NCBI GenBank assembly: GCA_947496375.1 | Contig: CANMCY010000001.1 | Span: 1-64,000, forward strand | DNA length: 64,000 nt | Origin: Flavobacteriales bacterium | Lineage (GTDB): Bacteria > Bacteroidota > Bacteroidia > NS11-12g > UBA955 | Direction of reading: 5' to 3' | Part shown: positions 35,962 through 46,477 of the stretch, in pieces | Numbering within the stretch: position 1 is the first letter of the stretch | Layout: each line of letters opens with the position of its first letter | Notes under the pieces: generated by a model | What the model was told of the DNA's origin: nothing | Seen by the model: only the letters and a program-made list of their open reading frames with translations | The model's database searches: none | Translations under genes and position numbers: made by a program

Positions 35962-38900
35962 ATGTCTGAAATACAGGTTTATCAGCCCAAAAACAACGTT
36001 CGTATTGTAACTGCAGCCAGTTTATTCGATGGCCACGATGCGGCCATCAATGTGATGAGAAGAATCATTCAGGCCACCGGATGCGAGGTAATCCATCTGG
36101 GGCATGACCGCAGTGTTCAGGAGGTGGTTGAAACAGCCATACAGGAAGATGCGCATGCCATCGCACTTACCTCATATCAGGGCGGCCACAACGAGTATTT
36201 TAAATACATGTATGATCTGCTGAAAGAACGCGGGGCCTCACATATTCGTATTTTCGGCGGTGGTGGCGGTGTAATCCTTCCCGATGAAATCAGCGAACTG
36301 ATGGCCTATGGTATAACCCGCATTTACAGTCCGGATGACGGACGTGAGATGGGTCTTCAGGGGATGATTAATGATCTGGTTCAGCAAAGTGATTTTTCTG
36401 CCGGTGAAACCCTTAAGGGCAAGCCATCAGATTTGTTGGTTGCCAACAAGGGGCAGATTGCCAATTTTATATCTGCCGCAGAAAATCATCCTGAAAAACA
36501 CAGAACTGAGCTGGACGAAATTCGGAAAAGGGCTGCGGAAATAAAAACCCCGGTTTTGGGGATTACCGGAACCGGTGGTGCCGGAAAGAGTTCCCTGGTG
36601 GATGAGCTGGTAAGGCGTTTTCTGGCTGATTTTCCTGACAAGCACATTGGTATCATCAGCGTAGATCCCAGCAAGCGCAAAACAGGCGGGGCATTACTCG
36701 GCGATAGAATTCGCATGAACAGCATTCATAACGAGCGGGTGTATATGCGGAGCATGGCAACGCGTCAGGCCAATCTGGCACTAAGCGGTCATGTAGATGA
36801 GGCAGTGAATATACTCAAGGTGGCCGGCTATGACCTGATTATCGTAGAAACCAGCGGCATCGGACAAAGCGATACGGAAATCACTGAACACAGCGATGTT
36901 TGTCTGTATGTGATGACACCCGAGTATGGAGCCGCTACCCAGCTGGAGAAGATAGATATGCTTGACTATGCCGATGTTGTAGCCCTAAACAAATTTGATA
37001 AGCGGGGTGCATTGGATGCCTTACGCGATGTTCGCAAGCAGTTTCAGCGCAACCATAAACTGTTTGATAAAGACACCGATACGATGCCGGTATTTGGAAC
37101 CATTGCAAGTCAGTTTAATGATCCCGGGATGAATACCCTGTATCTGTCGCTCATGCAGGCCATAGCGGCCAAAACCCAGGCCCCGCTGCATAGTCAGTGG
37201 AAGTCAGCTACGGAAATGAGTGAAAAAATCTTCATTATCCCTCCGGCACGTACCCGTTACCTCAGCGAAATCAGTGAAAATAACCGTCAGTATGATAAGC
37301 ATGTGAAGAAGCAGAGCAGCATTGCCGATGCTATGTATGGACTGTGGCGTACCATTGAAACTTTATCGGGTGTTGAAATGTCGGTGTCTGAAGGTGTTGA
37401 GGTCTTTTTTGCAGCTGTGAAACAGCCACAGGAGGGAAAACAACATATTGATACACTGAATGTGCTGATGGCGGAATTTGATACGCTTAAACGCAGCCTG
37501 GACGGACATGTGTGGGATATGATTCAGGGTTGGAATGCTGAAGAACAGAAGTATAAAGACGAGCACTATGTATATTATGTAAGGGGTAAAGAAATTAGGG
37601 TGCCCAATTACACCCAAAGTCTCAGCCACCTGCAAATACCTAAGGTGGCGATGCCTCGAATGCAGAGCTGGGGTGATAAAGTGCGCTGGGCCATGCAGGA
37701 AAACACCCCCGGATTTTTCCCGTACACGGCCGGTATATATCCATTTAAACGGGAAGGAGAAGATCCAACTCGCATGTTTGCAGGTGAAGGAGGACCCGAG
37801 CGCACCAATAAACGTTTTCATTACGTAAGTCTGGGAATGCCCGCCAAACGATTGAGTACTGCGTTTGACAGCGTTACGCTCTATGGACGCGACCCAGATA
37901 CCAGACCCGATATTTATGGTAAAATTGGAAATTCAGGGGTGAGTATTTGCTGCCTTGATGATGCCAAAAGATTATACAGCGGGTTTAACCTGGCCGATCC
38001 CAAAACTTCGGTATCCATGACCATCAACGGGCCGGCTCCGATGATGCTGGCCTTTTTTATGAATGCCGCCATTGATCAGCAGTGCGAACTGTACATCAAA
38101 AAACAGGGTCTTGAAAAAGAAGTAGATGCCAGAATTGAAGCCATTTACGCACAGAAAGGGGTGCCCAGGCCTCGTTATCATGGCGACCTGCCCGAGGGAA
38201 ATGACGGACTTGGATTAATGCTGCTAGGTGTTACCGGTGATCAGGTGCTGCCTAAAGAAGTTTATGAAGAGATAAAGGCCTACACCCTCAGCCAGGTGCG
38301 GGGTACCGTGCAGGCAGATATTCTTAAGGAAGATCAAGCCCAGAATACCTGCATTTTCAGTACGGAATTCGCCTTGAGACTGATGGGTGATGTACAGCAA
38401 CATTTTATCAGTAACAAGGTAAGAAATTTTTACAGCGTAAGTATTTCAGGTTATCACATTGCGGAGGCAGGTGCCAATCCCATTACCCAGCTCGCATTTA
38501 CCCTTGCCAATGGTTTTACGTATGTGGAATATTATCTCAGCCGTGGCATGCATATCGATGACTTTGCGCCCAACCTGAGTTTCTTTTTCAGCAACGGAAC
38601 CGATCCTGAATATGCAGTAATCGGTAGGGTGGCCAGGCGTCTTTGGGCCAAAGCTATGAAGTTGAAATACGGGGGCAACGAGCGCAGTCAGATGCTCAAA
38701 TACCATATTCAAACCAGCGGTCGCAGCTTACATGCCCAGGAAATTGATTTCAACGATATTCGCACTACGTTGCAAGCCCTGTACGCCATTTATGATAATT
38801 GCAACAGTTTGCATACCAATGCATACGATGAGGCCATTACAACACCCACCGAGGAAAGTGTGCGCCGGGCCATGGCCATACAGCTGATTATTAACCGTGA

Positions 38901-39399
38901 ACTGGGTTTGGCTAAAAATGAAAACCCTTTGCAGGGAAGCTTTATCATCGAGGAACTTACCGATCTGGTGGAAGAGGCCGTACTTAAAGAGTTTGACCGC
39001 ATTACAGAACGGGGTGGAGTATTGGGATCTATGGAAACCATGTACCAGCGCAGTAAGATTCAGGAAGAAAGCTTGTATTACGAAACCCTCAAACATTCCG
39101 GTGAATTGCCCATAATCGGTGTAAACACATTCCTAAGCAGTAAGGGTTCTCCCACCGTTTTGCCTCAGGAGGTAATTCGCAGCACCCGCGATGAGCAAGA
39201 TCGTCAGATTGCTACCGTGCGAAATCTTCACAAAGGCAATGAGGAGTCTGCACTGTCTGCGTTACAATCGATACAGGATGCAGCCATTCACAATGGCAAT
39301 GTGTTTGAACAGCTCATGGAAGCCGCTAAGGTTTGTACCTTGGGTCAAATAACCCGGACCTTGTTCGAAGTTGGTGGGCAGTATCGCAGGAATATGTAA
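35962..39399 (+). CDS. icmF: Fused isobutyryl-CoA mutase with MeaB-like G-protein domain
   Basis: 1145 residues from ATG 35962; the frame runs four codons upstream into the -7 box. Domain order is that of IcmF: B12-binding domain (residues 1-150, with DGHDAAI around His25 as cobalt ligand), MeaB-like GTPase chaperone (P-loop GTGGAGKS at 203-210), linker, then the acyl-CoA mutase barrel. The substrate pair differs from methylmalonyl-CoA mutase: Phe606 in RMFAGEG replaces its Tyr, and Gln794 in QAQNT replaces its Arg, the pair known for isobutyryl-CoA/n-butyryl-CoA. [11 protein letters not shown] supplies the active His. It needs adenosylcobalamin. The stop abuts the convergent stop with no gap. 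Confidence 0.93.
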   Translation: MSEIQVYQPKNNVRIVTAASLFDGHDAAINVMRRIIQATGCEVIHLGHDRSVQEVVETAIQEDAHAIALTSYQGGHNEYFKYMYDLLKERGASHIRIFGGGGGVILPDEISELMAYGITRIYSPDDGREMGLQGMINDLVQQSDFSAGETLKGKPSDLLVANKGQIANFISAAENHPEKHRTELDEIRKRAAEIKTPVLGITGTGGAGKSSLVDELVRRFLADFPDKHIGIISVDPSKRKTGGALLGDRIRMNSIHNERVYMRSMATRQANLALSGHVDEAVNILKVAGYDLIIVETSGIGQSDTEITEHSDVCLYVMTPEYGAATQLEKIDMLDYADVVALNKFDKRGALDALRDVRKQFQRNHKLFDKDTDTMPVFGTIASQFNDPGMNTLYLSLMQAIAAKTQAPLHSQWKSATEMSEKIFIIPPARTRYLSEISENNRQYDKHVKKQSSIADAMYGLWRTIETLSGVEMSVSEGVEVFFAAVKQPQEGKQHIDTLNVLMAEFDTLKRSLDGHVWDMIQGWNAEEQKYKDEHYVYYVRGKEIRVPNYTQSLSHLQIPKVAMPRMQSWGDKVRWAMQENTPGFFPYTAGIYPFKREGEDPTRMFAGEGGPERTNKRFHYVSLGMPAKRLSTAFDSVTLYGRDPDTRPDIYGKIGNSGVSICCLDDAKRLYSGFNLADPKTSVSMTINGPAPMMLAFFMNAAIDQQCELYIKKQGLEKEVDARIEAIYAQKGVPRPRYHGDLPEGNDGLGLMLLGVTGDQVLPKEVYEEIKAYTLSQVRGTVQADILKEDQAQNTCIFSTEFALRLMGDVQQHFISNKVRNFYSVSISGYHIAEAGANPITQLAFTLANGFTYVEYYLSRGMHIDDFAPNLSFFFSNGTDPEYAVIGRVARRLWAKAMKLKYGGNERSQMLKYHIQTSGRSLHAQEIDFNDIRTTLQALYAIYDNCNSLHTNAYDEAITTPTEESVRRAMAIQLIINRELGLAKNENPLQGSFIIEELTDLVEEAVLKEFDRITERGGVLGSMETMYQRSKIQEESLYYETLKHSGELPIIGVNTFLSSKGSPTVLPQEVIRSTRDEQDRQIATVRNLHKGNEESALSALQSIQDAAIHNGNVFEQLMEAAKVCTLGQITRTLFEVGGQYRRNM

Positions 39400-40137
39400 T
39401 CAGGGTTGATTGGCTCCTGAAAAGGATGCAATTTGCCTGTGCTCAACGATTTTATTATCTATAAACACAAACAGATCACAAAAGCGATAGGGCTTACCTT
39501 GTTTGATTCCGTCGCTATAAACGTTAACATGGTTTCCTTCTCCAATTACATTTAAAATGTTGTGGTAGGATTGTTTTTTGATGTTTTGTGCAATAATTCG
39601 CATGGAATCGGTTCCCGCTTCCTTCAGTTTTTGGTGTAGGTTGTAAAATTTAAAATGTGTCGGATGGGTGTATTTTTTCAATAATTTGGGATTGTTTCCA
39701 ATTAACACATCCGATACAAAATCCACAGCCAGTTTTTTATTGGATTCGGTTTTGTTGCGATCCTGTATTTTAGATTCAGCAATTCCGGAAATGCTGTGCC
39801 CTAAGTCAATTGCGGGGGCTGTTTCGTGGTTTTCCCAGTGTTCAATAATTTTACTCCCTTTAAACCTAAAGATATCGATACCCATACCGGAAAAAACACC
39901 GCTGATAAATGAGAGAGCGGATACAAAATCACCATCCTGAATTACCTTAATTGGCCTAATTTCAGTGGCAAACTGTTGCTGCCGAAGCATTTTTTCTGCA
40001 AATCCAAGCAGGCCGGGATATTGAAAATGTTTGTTACATTGATAATGCCTGGGGTGAATAAATTCGAGCGCCTGCGGATTCTTTGTGCTATATGCCGACA
40101 GAAAAGAAATAGCTGCATCTTTTTTTGTGATTTGCAT
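39400..40137 (-). CDS. SnoaL/NTF2-like protein with two tandem domains
   Basis: 245 residues with no signal peptide. Two halves share the SnoaL-like layout: first FIHPRHYQCNKHF, IKVIQDGDFVSAL and DIFRFKGSKIIEHWE; second YTHPTHFKFYNLH, ILNVIGEGNHVNVYSDG and CDLFVFIDNKIVEHRQ. The SnoaL fold serves many hydrolases, isomerases and non-catalytic proteins, so no reaction can be given. It follows an AraC regulator gene on the same strand by 86 bases; the pair may be one regulatory unit (inference). Confidence 0.72.
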   Translation of the reverse strand: MQITKKDAAISFLSAYSTKNPQALEFIHPRHYQCNKHFQYPGLLGFAEKMLRQQQFATEIRPIKVIQDGDFVSALSFISGVFSGMGIDIFRFKGSKIIEHWENHETAPAIDLGHSISGIAESKIQDRNKTESNKKLAVDFVSDVLIGNNPKLLKKYTHPTHFKFYNLHQKLKEAGTDSMRIIAQNIKKQSYHNILNVIGEGNHVNVYSDGIKQGKPYRFCDLFVFIDNKIVEHRQIASFSGANQP

Positions 40138-40223
40138 GGCCTGAGATAATTAAGGCCTCAAAACTCTCACAATAGAAGTTTTTGGGAATGATAAAATTGG
40201 TACTTTTTATGGTAATTTTTGCC

Positions 40224-41114
40224 TTATTGATGCATTTCCCTAAATGTAGATGGTATGATATTTTCTTCGTTCTTAAAGTATTTTACAAAATTCGTGGGTT
40301 CATCAAATCCCAGTCGAAAGCCAATCTCTTTGATGCTGAGGTTGGTGTGTGCCAACAATCTTTTGGCCTCCAGTATGGTTCGGCTCTGGATCATTTCTTT
40401 GGCCGTTTTGCCAATGGTTTCCATGGTGCATTTTGCCAGTTTTTTCTCTGTGAGATGCAATTTTTCGGCATAAAAGGACACCTTTTTGCATTGATGATAA
40501 TGGATTTCAAGGATGTTTTTGAACTGAATTAATACAGTCAGTGCGTTACCTTTCTTGATTTCCTGCAGATGAAAAATTCTGTAGAGTCTTTCGCTGTTTA
40601 GCATCAGATTGTGCAGTAGATTCTGCAGAATAATGGGTTTATATTCATCATAACTATTTTTAAATTCAATCTCCAGCTGGGAGAAAATGGATGCAATAGG
40701 AGATGAATTGTCCTTCTGAATCTGAAGGTGCGCTACATTAAAGAAATCGTTAAATAACACGGACGTGTTCAGGTATGACGAATGATGTTGCTGTGTGCTG
40801 AAAAAGGTATCTGTAAACAGAATGATTTTCCCTTTGAACTCAGGTTTTACATCAAATTGTTTCACCATGTCCTTATGGATAAATAACAGACTTCCCGGCG
40901 ACGTAGAAACCGGAGTAAAGTCAATGAACTGGGTGCCTTTGCCTTCTTCAAACCAAACAATATGGTAAAATCCGGTTCGGTGCGGTGTTGTAAGCTGCTC
41001 CTTATTTTTTGTATATAAATCTTGTATATCGATGATTTCAAATTCCTGTGTTAGCCCTTCCTTAAAATGATATTGCTGTATGGTTTTGGTTATGTCTTTT
41101 TTTGAGGGAAGCAT
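40224..41114 (-). CDS. AraC-family transcriptional regulator
   Basis: 296 residues. The N-terminal half is a cupin-like sensor (GFYHIVWFEEGKGTQFIDF; SPGSLLFIHKDMVKQFD). The C-terminal 100 residues hold the double helix-turn-helix: KVSFYAEKLHLTEKKLAKCTME, then the second helix pair LAHTNLSIKEIGFRLGFDEPTNFVKYFK. Likely target is the SnoaL-like gene downstream or itself. A -7 box lies 38 bases upstream of its ATG. The DNA is visibly A+T-rich compared with icmF. Confidence 0.88.
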   Translation of the reverse strand: MLPSKKDITKTIQQYHFKEGLTQEFEIIDIQDLYTKNKEQLTTPHRTGFYHIVWFEEGKGTQFIDFTPVSTSPGSLLFIHKDMVKQFDVKPEFKGKIILFTDTFFSTQQHHSSYLNTSVLFNDFFNVAHLQIQKDNSSPIASIFSQLEIEFKNSYDEYKPIILQNLLHNLMLNSERLYRIFHLQEIKKGNALTVLIQFKNILEIHYHQCKKVSFYAEKLHLTEKKLAKCTMETIGKTAKEMIQSRTILEAKRLLAHTNLSIKEIGFRLGFDEPTNFVKYFKNEENIIPSTFREMHQ

Positions 41115-41152
41115 GTTGGAAAGAAAGTAAACTGAAGGGTTTAAATTGTCGA

Positions 41153-41160
41153 CAAAAATA
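41153..41160 (-). promoter_or_regulatory. -7 promoter element of the AraC-type regulator
   Basis: On the minus strand TATTTTTG, full match, 38 bases before the ATG at 41114. The regulator therefore has a true leader. Confidence 0.4.
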
Positions 41161-41214
41161 AAATAAAAAACGCATTTGTAAGAAAAAATGAGATTTAAAA
41201 TCAGGCGATTTTGG

Positions 41215-41222
41215 TATATTTG
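41215..41222 (+). promoter_or_regulatory. -7 promoter element of the Pif1-like helicase gene
   Basis: TATATTTG, full match, 21 bases before ATG 41244. The frame starting at TTG 41211 would begin upstream of this element and is rejected. Confidence 0.45.
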
Positions 41223-41243
41223 AACAATTTATTTTTATTTATT

Positions 41244-43421
41244 ATGAGTGATTCTATGTTTGATTTAGCTTCTGAATTTATTTCTTCTACCCGTGCACAC
41301 ATTTACTTGACGGGCAAAGCCGGAACCGGCAAAACCACCTTTTTGAAAACTGTAGTACCTGCCTGTGGCAAAAGATACGTAGTGGCGGCACCTACCGGTG
41401 TTGCGGCAATCAATGCAGGCGGTGTTACCCTGCATTCGCTGTTTGGTTTGCCTACCAAGGCATTTATACCATCAGCAGATCCGGTGGATCCCAACCTGGC
41501 CAACAATACCTTGATGATGCTTCGTCATTTTCGTTACCCTGCCCAAAAACGTGAACTGTTGCGGGAGTTGGAACTGCTGGTAATTGACGAGGTTAGCATG
41601 GTTCGGATGGATATCCTCGATGCGGTGGATCTGGCCCTGAGGACTGTTCGCAGAAATGCAGATCCTTTCGGAGGGGTCCAATTGCTGCTTATAGGAGATC
41701 TGTATCAGCTGGCTCCGGTAATCAAAGAAGAGGAAGCAGCATTGCTGGGCCAGTATTACGGCGGACGATATTTCTTTGATTCGCACGCATACAAAAAAAT
41801 ACAGCCCGTTCAACTTGAGCTTGAGACGGTCCACAGACAAACCGACCGGCAGTTTGTGGGTTTGCTTAACCGAATACGCCATGCCGAATTTGACCGTGAT
41901 GATTACGATACTTTAATGCGCTACCACAAACCGGATTTTGAGCCGGAGAAAGAGTCGGGATTTGTAACACTCACTACCCACAATGCCATAGCCGATCGCA
42001 TGAACGAGGAGGCGCTGAAAAAGCTGGATGGGGAAGAAAAATACCTGGTTGCAAAAATTATCAAGGATTTTCCCGAAAATCTCTATCCTACTGAAAGTGC
42101 TCTGCGCGTGAAACTGGGCGCGCAGGTGATGTTCGTGAAAAATGATACCTCTGCAGACAAGAATTACTTCAACGGTAAAATTGGGGTTATACACTCCATA
42201 GACGAAGCCCATATTGAAGTGTTGTTTACCGAAACAGGGCAAGTCATTAAAGTGAAGCCGGAAACCTGGGAAAATAAGCGCTATGCCCTTAGTAAAGCCG
42301 GAGATAAACTGGATGAGGAAGTCCTGGGAAGTTTTGTTCAATATCCCATTCGGCTGGCTTGGGCCATTACGATCCATAAAAGTCAGGGACTCACATTTGA
42401 AAAAGCCGTGATTGATGCCGGTAAATCCTTTGCTCCCGGCCAGGTTTACGTGGCACTGAGCCGCTGTCGCAGCATGGATGGGCTGGTGTTGAAGAGCGAA
42501 ATTACCTCGCGAAGTATACAGTGCGACCCGCGCATAGTGGAGTTCACTGCCGTAAAACCCGGACGCGCGGCACTGGATGACCGCCTTTGGCAGGAGCAAC
42601 AAATGTATGTGCGTGCCAGGTTACTCAGGGTATTTAGTTTTGATGAACCCCTGAACCAGATGCAGGCATGGCGTGATGAAAACAGAGAGTATTCATCGGC
42701 GCTGCCCAAAGAAGTATTTGAAAAGGCAGACAACTGGTCAGCAGAACTGATGGCCATAGAGGAAGTTGCGTTGCGCTTTCGAAGCGAGATTATACAGATT
42801 TTCCCCCAGGATTTTGAAAGTGAAGAAGAAGTGTCTCGCCTCGCAGACCGCATTACTAAAGGAGCCGATTATTTTGCAGGGCAGTTGTTTACCCGCGTTA
42901 TTGAACCATTAACCGCTTTACACCAATCGCTTTCGGTGCGTTCACGCGTTAAGAAGTATTTTGAAAAAGCCGATACCCTGCTGGAAAGACTCTGGTTTAG
43001 TCTTAATAATCTGTATGGTATGCGTTTGAACGGCAACTCACTATACACCGGACAATCCAGGATTACACGCACAATGCCGGAAGCACAGGTTGTGGCTGTC
43101 TCAAAAGTTAAGAAACCGAGCAAGGGTGAATCTCAGGAAATTACCCTGCAGCTCCACCGCGAAGGCCATTCTATTGAGGATATTGCACAAATGCGGGGGA
43201 TAACCCCTGGAACCGTTGAAACCCATCTGGGCATTTGTATAGCGGCCGGCAAATTACAGGTAGAAGAGCTGCTGACCCCAGAGCAAATTCATGAAATCAC
43301 CGCTGCCATGGAAAAAGCCGAGGAGCCATCGTTAACCGCAGTGAAAAGTTTGCTGGATAAAAGCTATAGCTATGGCATGCTTAGGTGGGTGACTCAAAGC
43401 CGAATCCATGAAAAAAACTGA
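41244..43421 (+). CDS. Pif1-like superfamily 1 helicase with C-terminal HTH
   Basis: 725 residues from ATG 41244. Helicase motifs in order: Walker A GKAGTGKT (residues 24-31), motif II VIDEVSM, GDLYQLAPV, ETVHRQTD, then WAITIHKSQGLTFEKAV and VYVALSRCRSMDGLVL. This is the Pif1/RecD-type SF1B set. The last 120 residues hold a RecQ-type winged-helix-like HTH (LHREGHSIEDIAQMRGITPGTVETH). Pif1 enzymes unwind DNA 5' to 3' and help at G-quadruplexes and forks. The gluQ-like gene starts within its last 14 bases. Confidence 0.88.
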   Translation: MSDSMFDLASEFISSTRAHIYLTGKAGTGKTTFLKTVVPACGKRYVVAAPTGVAAINAGGVTLHSLFGLPTKAFIPSADPVDPNLANNTLMMLRHFRYPAQKRELLRELELLVIDEVSMVRMDILDAVDLALRTVRRNADPFGGVQLLLIGDLYQLAPVIKEEEAALLGQYYGGRYFFDSHAYKKIQPVQLELETVHRQTDRQFVGLLNRIRHAEFDRDDYDTLMRYHKPDFEPEKESGFVTLTTHNAIADRMNEEALKKLDGEEKYLVAKIIKDFPENLYPTESALRVKLGAQVMFVKNDTSADKNYFNGKIGVIHSIDEAHIEVLFTETGQVIKVKPETWENKRYALSKAGDKLDEEVLGSFVQYPIRLAWAITIHKSQGLTFEKAVIDAGKSFAPGQVYVALSRCRSMDGLVLKSEITSRSIQCDPRIVEFTAVKPGRAALDDRLWQEQQMYVRARLLRVFSFDEPLNQMQAWRDENREYSSALPKEVFEKADNWSAELMAIEEVALRFRSEIIQIFPQDFESEEEVSRLADRITKGADYFAGQLFTRVIEPLTALHQSLSVRSRVKKYFEKADTLLERLWFSLNNLYGMRLNGNSLYTGQSRITRTMPEAQVVAVSKVKKPSKGESQEITLQLHREGHSIEDIAQMRGITPGTVETHLGICIAAGKLQVEELLTPEQIHEITAAMEKAEEPSLTAVKSLLDKSYSYGMLRWVTQSRIHEKN

Positions 43422-44235
43422 GGTTATCACCCGGCTGGCTCCCACCCCCAGCGGGTTTCTTCATAAAGGAAATCTGTTTAATTTTATGCTGAACTGGCTG
43501 TATGCCAGAAAATGTGGGGGCAAGGTGTTTTTACGCATCGATGATCTTGATTCAGAAAGGGCAAAACCGGAGTTTGTTGAGGCCATTTTCAGGGATTTGG
43601 AAGCAATAGGAATGGACTGGGATCTCGGTCCCTCCGGACCGGACGATTTTTATAAAAAATGGTCGCAAAAATACCGTACCGACCGGTATGTTGAATTGAT
43701 AAAAACATTATCAGATAAGGGTTTTACGTATGCGTGTGAATGCAGCCGAAAATTGCTTCATGAACAGGGAGTATCGGCTGAATATCCGGGAATTTGCCGA
43801 ACCAAAAACCTGGATTTTGAGCAAAATATCACCTCACTTAGGTTTAACCGAGAGGCATTGGGATTTGCATCCGGCGATCCGATCATTTTGAGGAAGGATA
43901 ATATACCGGCCTACCACATTGGAAGTATTTGCGATGATATAGATTTTGGTGTTACCCATGTTTTTCGTGGAAAAGATCTGATAGAATCCACCCAGCTGCA
44001 GAAAGAGATGGCAAGTGCGGCAGCGATTTCGGATTATGATGATATTCAGTTTCAACACCATGATTTGTTATTGGACAGCAAGGGGCAAAAAATTTCCAAA
44101 TCTGCAGGCAATGCCGCGGGAAGTCAGGAGGGTTTACTGATCAAGGAATTTGCTGTTTGGATGGGACTTTCACCTCAAAGTAACCCAATTCATAATTTAG
44201 CGGATTTGATGGCGTTGCCATTGTCAATAATTTGA
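43408..44235 (+). CDS. Glutamyl-Q tRNA(Asp) synthetase-like protein
   Basis: 275 residues, a shortened glutamyl-tRNA synthetase without the anticodon-binding domain. ATP-site motifs: APTPSGFLHKGN in the HIGH place and QKISKSAG in the KMSKS place. The zinc signature CEC...YPGIC fits GluQRS proteins, which attach glutamate to queuosine in tRNA-Asp. Whether this organism makes queuosine is not visible here. It overlaps the Pif1-like gene by 14 bases and lies 39 bases before tex. Confidence 0.78.
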   Translation: MKKTEVITRLAPTPSGFLHKGNLFNFMLNWLYARKCGGKVFLRIDDLDSERAKPEFVEAIFRDLEAIGMDWDLGPSGPDDFYKKWSQKYRTDRYVELIKTLSDKGFTYACECSRKLLHEQGVSAEYPGICRTKNLDFEQNITSLRFNREALGFASGDPIILRKDNIPAYHIGSICDDIDFGVTHVFRGKDLIESTQLQKEMASAAAISDYDDIQFQHHDLLLDSKGQKISKSAGNAAGSQEGLLIKEFAVWMGLSPQSNPIHNLADLMALPLSII

Positions 44236-44274
44236 GGAAATCCGCCCGTTGCGAAAACGTATTTTCGTGACTCT

Positions 44275-46404
44275 ATGTTGGAAAAACGTATTGCCACAGC
44301 ACTTAGTATTCGTGAATCGCAGGTAAAAAGCACACTCAAGTTATTTTCCGAGGGAAGCACCGTGCCCTTCATTTCCCGTTACCGTAAGGAAGTGACCGGA
44401 AACTTGGATGAGGTGCAGATACAGCGAGTGAAGGATTTATGGGAAGAGCTTCAGGAGCTGGAAAAGCGACGGGCGTATATTCTTCAGCAAATAGCAGAGC
44501 AGGGCAAACTCACACCGGACTTGAAACAGGCGATTGAAACTGCACAGGAGATTCAGCAACTGGAAGACCTATACCTGCCATACAAACCCAAAAAACGCAG
44601 TAAGGCAGACGCTGCCCGAGAAAAAGGCCTTGAACCGCTGGCTTCCATGATTTTTGAACAGAAAAGTGATCGTTTTTGGCAGGAAATTGATAATTTCATT
44701 AACGAACAGGTAGGCAATAGGGAGGAAGCCCTTCAGGGAGCCCGCGATATTATTGCTGAATGGATTAGTGAAAATGCTGCGGTGAGAGGCAATCTGCGTT
44801 TGCTGTTTGAAAAAGAAGGGGTTCTTACATGCAAGGTTACCCGCGGAAAGAAGGAAGATCAGGAGGCGCAGAAGTTCCGTGACTATTTTGAATACAACGA
44901 AAATTTATTGAAATGTCCTTCTCACAGACTTTTGGCCATGTTTAGGGGGGAGTCATTGGGTTTTTTGAAAATATCCGTTTTCCCCGATGAAGAAAAAGCC
45001 ATACAAATAATCCGTCGGCAGGTGCTGCGAGGATATTGTGATGCCACTGAACAGGTAAAAATGGCCTTGCAGGATGCCTGGGAGCGACTGCTTCAGCCAC
45101 AGCTGCAAAGTGAAATGCTAAACAAGGCGGCAGAAAAGGCCGATGAAGAGGCCATTGCTGTGTTTGCGCTAAATGCGCGTCAGTTGCTGTTATCACCGCC
45201 CTTGGGTGAAAAGCGTTTGCTTGCCATTGATCCCGGCTTCAGAACCGGCTGCAAAATGGTGGCACTGGATGAGAAAGGGAATTTTCTGGAGCACACCACT
45301 TTGTATCCGCACGAGCCCCAGCAAGATGTTGCAGGAGCAGGAAAAACACTGCAGGATTGGGTTGCAAAGTATAATCCCGAGGCCATTGCGGTGGGGAACG
45401 GTACAGCCGGACGGGAAACGGAAGCTTTTTTAAAAGGTTGTTTGTCCAATGCCATTCCGGTTTACATGGTCAATGAGGCCGGTGCCAGCATTTACAGCGC
45501 GGGGGAGGTGGCGCGCGAGGAGTTTCCCAATCTGGATGTGACTGTGCGCGGTGCCATTTCCATTGGACGCAGATTGATGGATCCGCTTGCTGAGCTGGTG
45601 AAAATTGACCCCGGAAATATCGGTGTGGGGCAATATCAGCATGATGTAAACAAGACCTTGCTGAAAAAGCGCCTGGATGCTGTGGTGGAAAGTGCGGTGA
45701 ATGCTGTGGGCGTGAACCTGAATACTGCCAGCAAGCATTTGTTGGCCTATGTGAGCGGACTGGGGCCGGTTTTGGCACAAAACATCCTGGAGCAGCGCAA
45801 AAAACTGGGTGGTTTCAAAAGTCGTGAACAGTTAAAGGAAGTGCCACGGCTGGGAGCCAAGGCATTTGAACAAAGTGCCGGTTTTTTACGAATCAGGGGT
45901 GCTGCCAATGCCCTCGATAATAGCGCGGTTCACCCTGAAAGATACGATTTGGTGAAGCGGATGGCTGCAGATACCGGATATGCTGTTGCCTCTCTGCTCG
46001 CCGATACAGAGCTCGTAAAAACCGTAAAACCGGAAAAGTATGTGAACGAATTGCAGGGCATTGGGTTGCCCACGCTGCATGATATTATTAAAGAGCTGCA
46101 AAAGCCGGGTCTGGATCCCCGTGGTGAATTTCAGGCAGTGGGTTTCAGTGATCAGGTCCGGAGTATATCCGACCTGGAGTCCGGGCTGGAACTCAACGGA
46201 ATCATCACGAATATCACGGATTTTGGCGCATTTGTCGATATCGGGGTCAAGCAGGACGGGCTGGTGCATGTGAGTCAGCTCAGCAACCGTTTTGTAAAAC
46301 ATCCCACAGAAGTAGTATCGCTGTGGCAGCACGTAAAGGTTCGGGTAATGGAGGTGGATGCTCAGCGTAAGCGAATCAGTTTAACCATGAAATTTTCCGG
46401 CTGA
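44275..46404 (+). CDS. tex: Tex-family transcription accessory protein with S1 domain
   Basis: 709 residues. Seen: N-terminal Tex helical region (VPFISRYRKEVTGNLDEVQ), YqgF-like RNase H fold (LLAIDPGFRTGCK; AVGNGTAGRET), helix-hairpin-helix modules (LNTASKHLLAYVSGLG and FKSREQLKEVPRLGAKAFEQSAGFL), and a C-terminal S1 domain (LNGIITNITDFGAFVDIG to KRISLTMK). Tex binds nucleic acids and affects transcription; its exact activity is not settled. A 7-of-8 -7 box (TATTTTCG, 44260-44267) ends 7 bases before the ATG. Confidence 0.93.
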   Translation: MLEKRIATALSIRESQVKSTLKLFSEGSTVPFISRYRKEVTGNLDEVQIQRVKDLWEELQELEKRRAYILQQIAEQGKLTPDLKQAIETAQEIQQLEDLYLPYKPKKRSKADAAREKGLEPLASMIFEQKSDRFWQEIDNFINEQVGNREEALQGARDIIAEWISENAAVRGNLRLLFEKEGVLTCKVTRGKKEDQEAQKFRDYFEYNENLLKCPSHRLLAMFRGESLGFLKISVFPDEEKAIQIIRRQVLRGYCDATEQVKMALQDAWERLLQPQLQSEMLNKAAEKADEEAIAVFALNARQLLLSPPLGEKRLLAIDPGFRTGCKMVALDEKGNFLEHTTLYPHEPQQDVAGAGKTLQDWVAKYNPEAIAVGNGTAGRETEAFLKGCLSNAIPVYMVNEAGASIYSAGEVAREEFPNLDVTVRGAISIGRRLMDPLAELVKIDPGNIGVGQYQHDVNKTLLKKRLDAVVESAVNAVGVNLNTASKHLLAYVSGLGPVLAQNILEQRKKLGGFKSREQLKEVPRLGAKAFEQSAGFLRIRGAANALDNSAVHPERYDLVKRMAADTGYAVASLLADTELVKTVKPEKYVNELQGIGLPTLHDIIKELQKPGLDPRGEFQAVGFSDQVRSISDLESGLELNGIITNITDFGAFVDIGVKQDGLVHVSQLSNRFVKHPTEVVSLWQHVKVRVMEVDAQRKRISLTMKFSG

Positions 46405-46439
46405 TTGTGCAGGGATTTCACCCGGTAAATAAAACAATC

Positions 46440-46473
46440 TTGCCCGCAAAAAGGCAACTTATGCGTAATTTTG
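46440..46473 (+). promoter_or_regulatory. Promoter of hutU
   Basis: TTG at 46440-46442 and TAATTTTG at 46466-46473, 23 bases apart, the same spacing as the promoter at 8665. The -7 box ends 4 bases before the ATG. Confidence 0.58.
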
Positions 46474-46477
46474 CAGC

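Noticed and set aside
41913-42602. 229-residue open frame on the minus strand under the Pif1-like helicase
   Set aside because: The plus-strand helicase motifs run through it without a break; the opposite frame has no recognisable motif.
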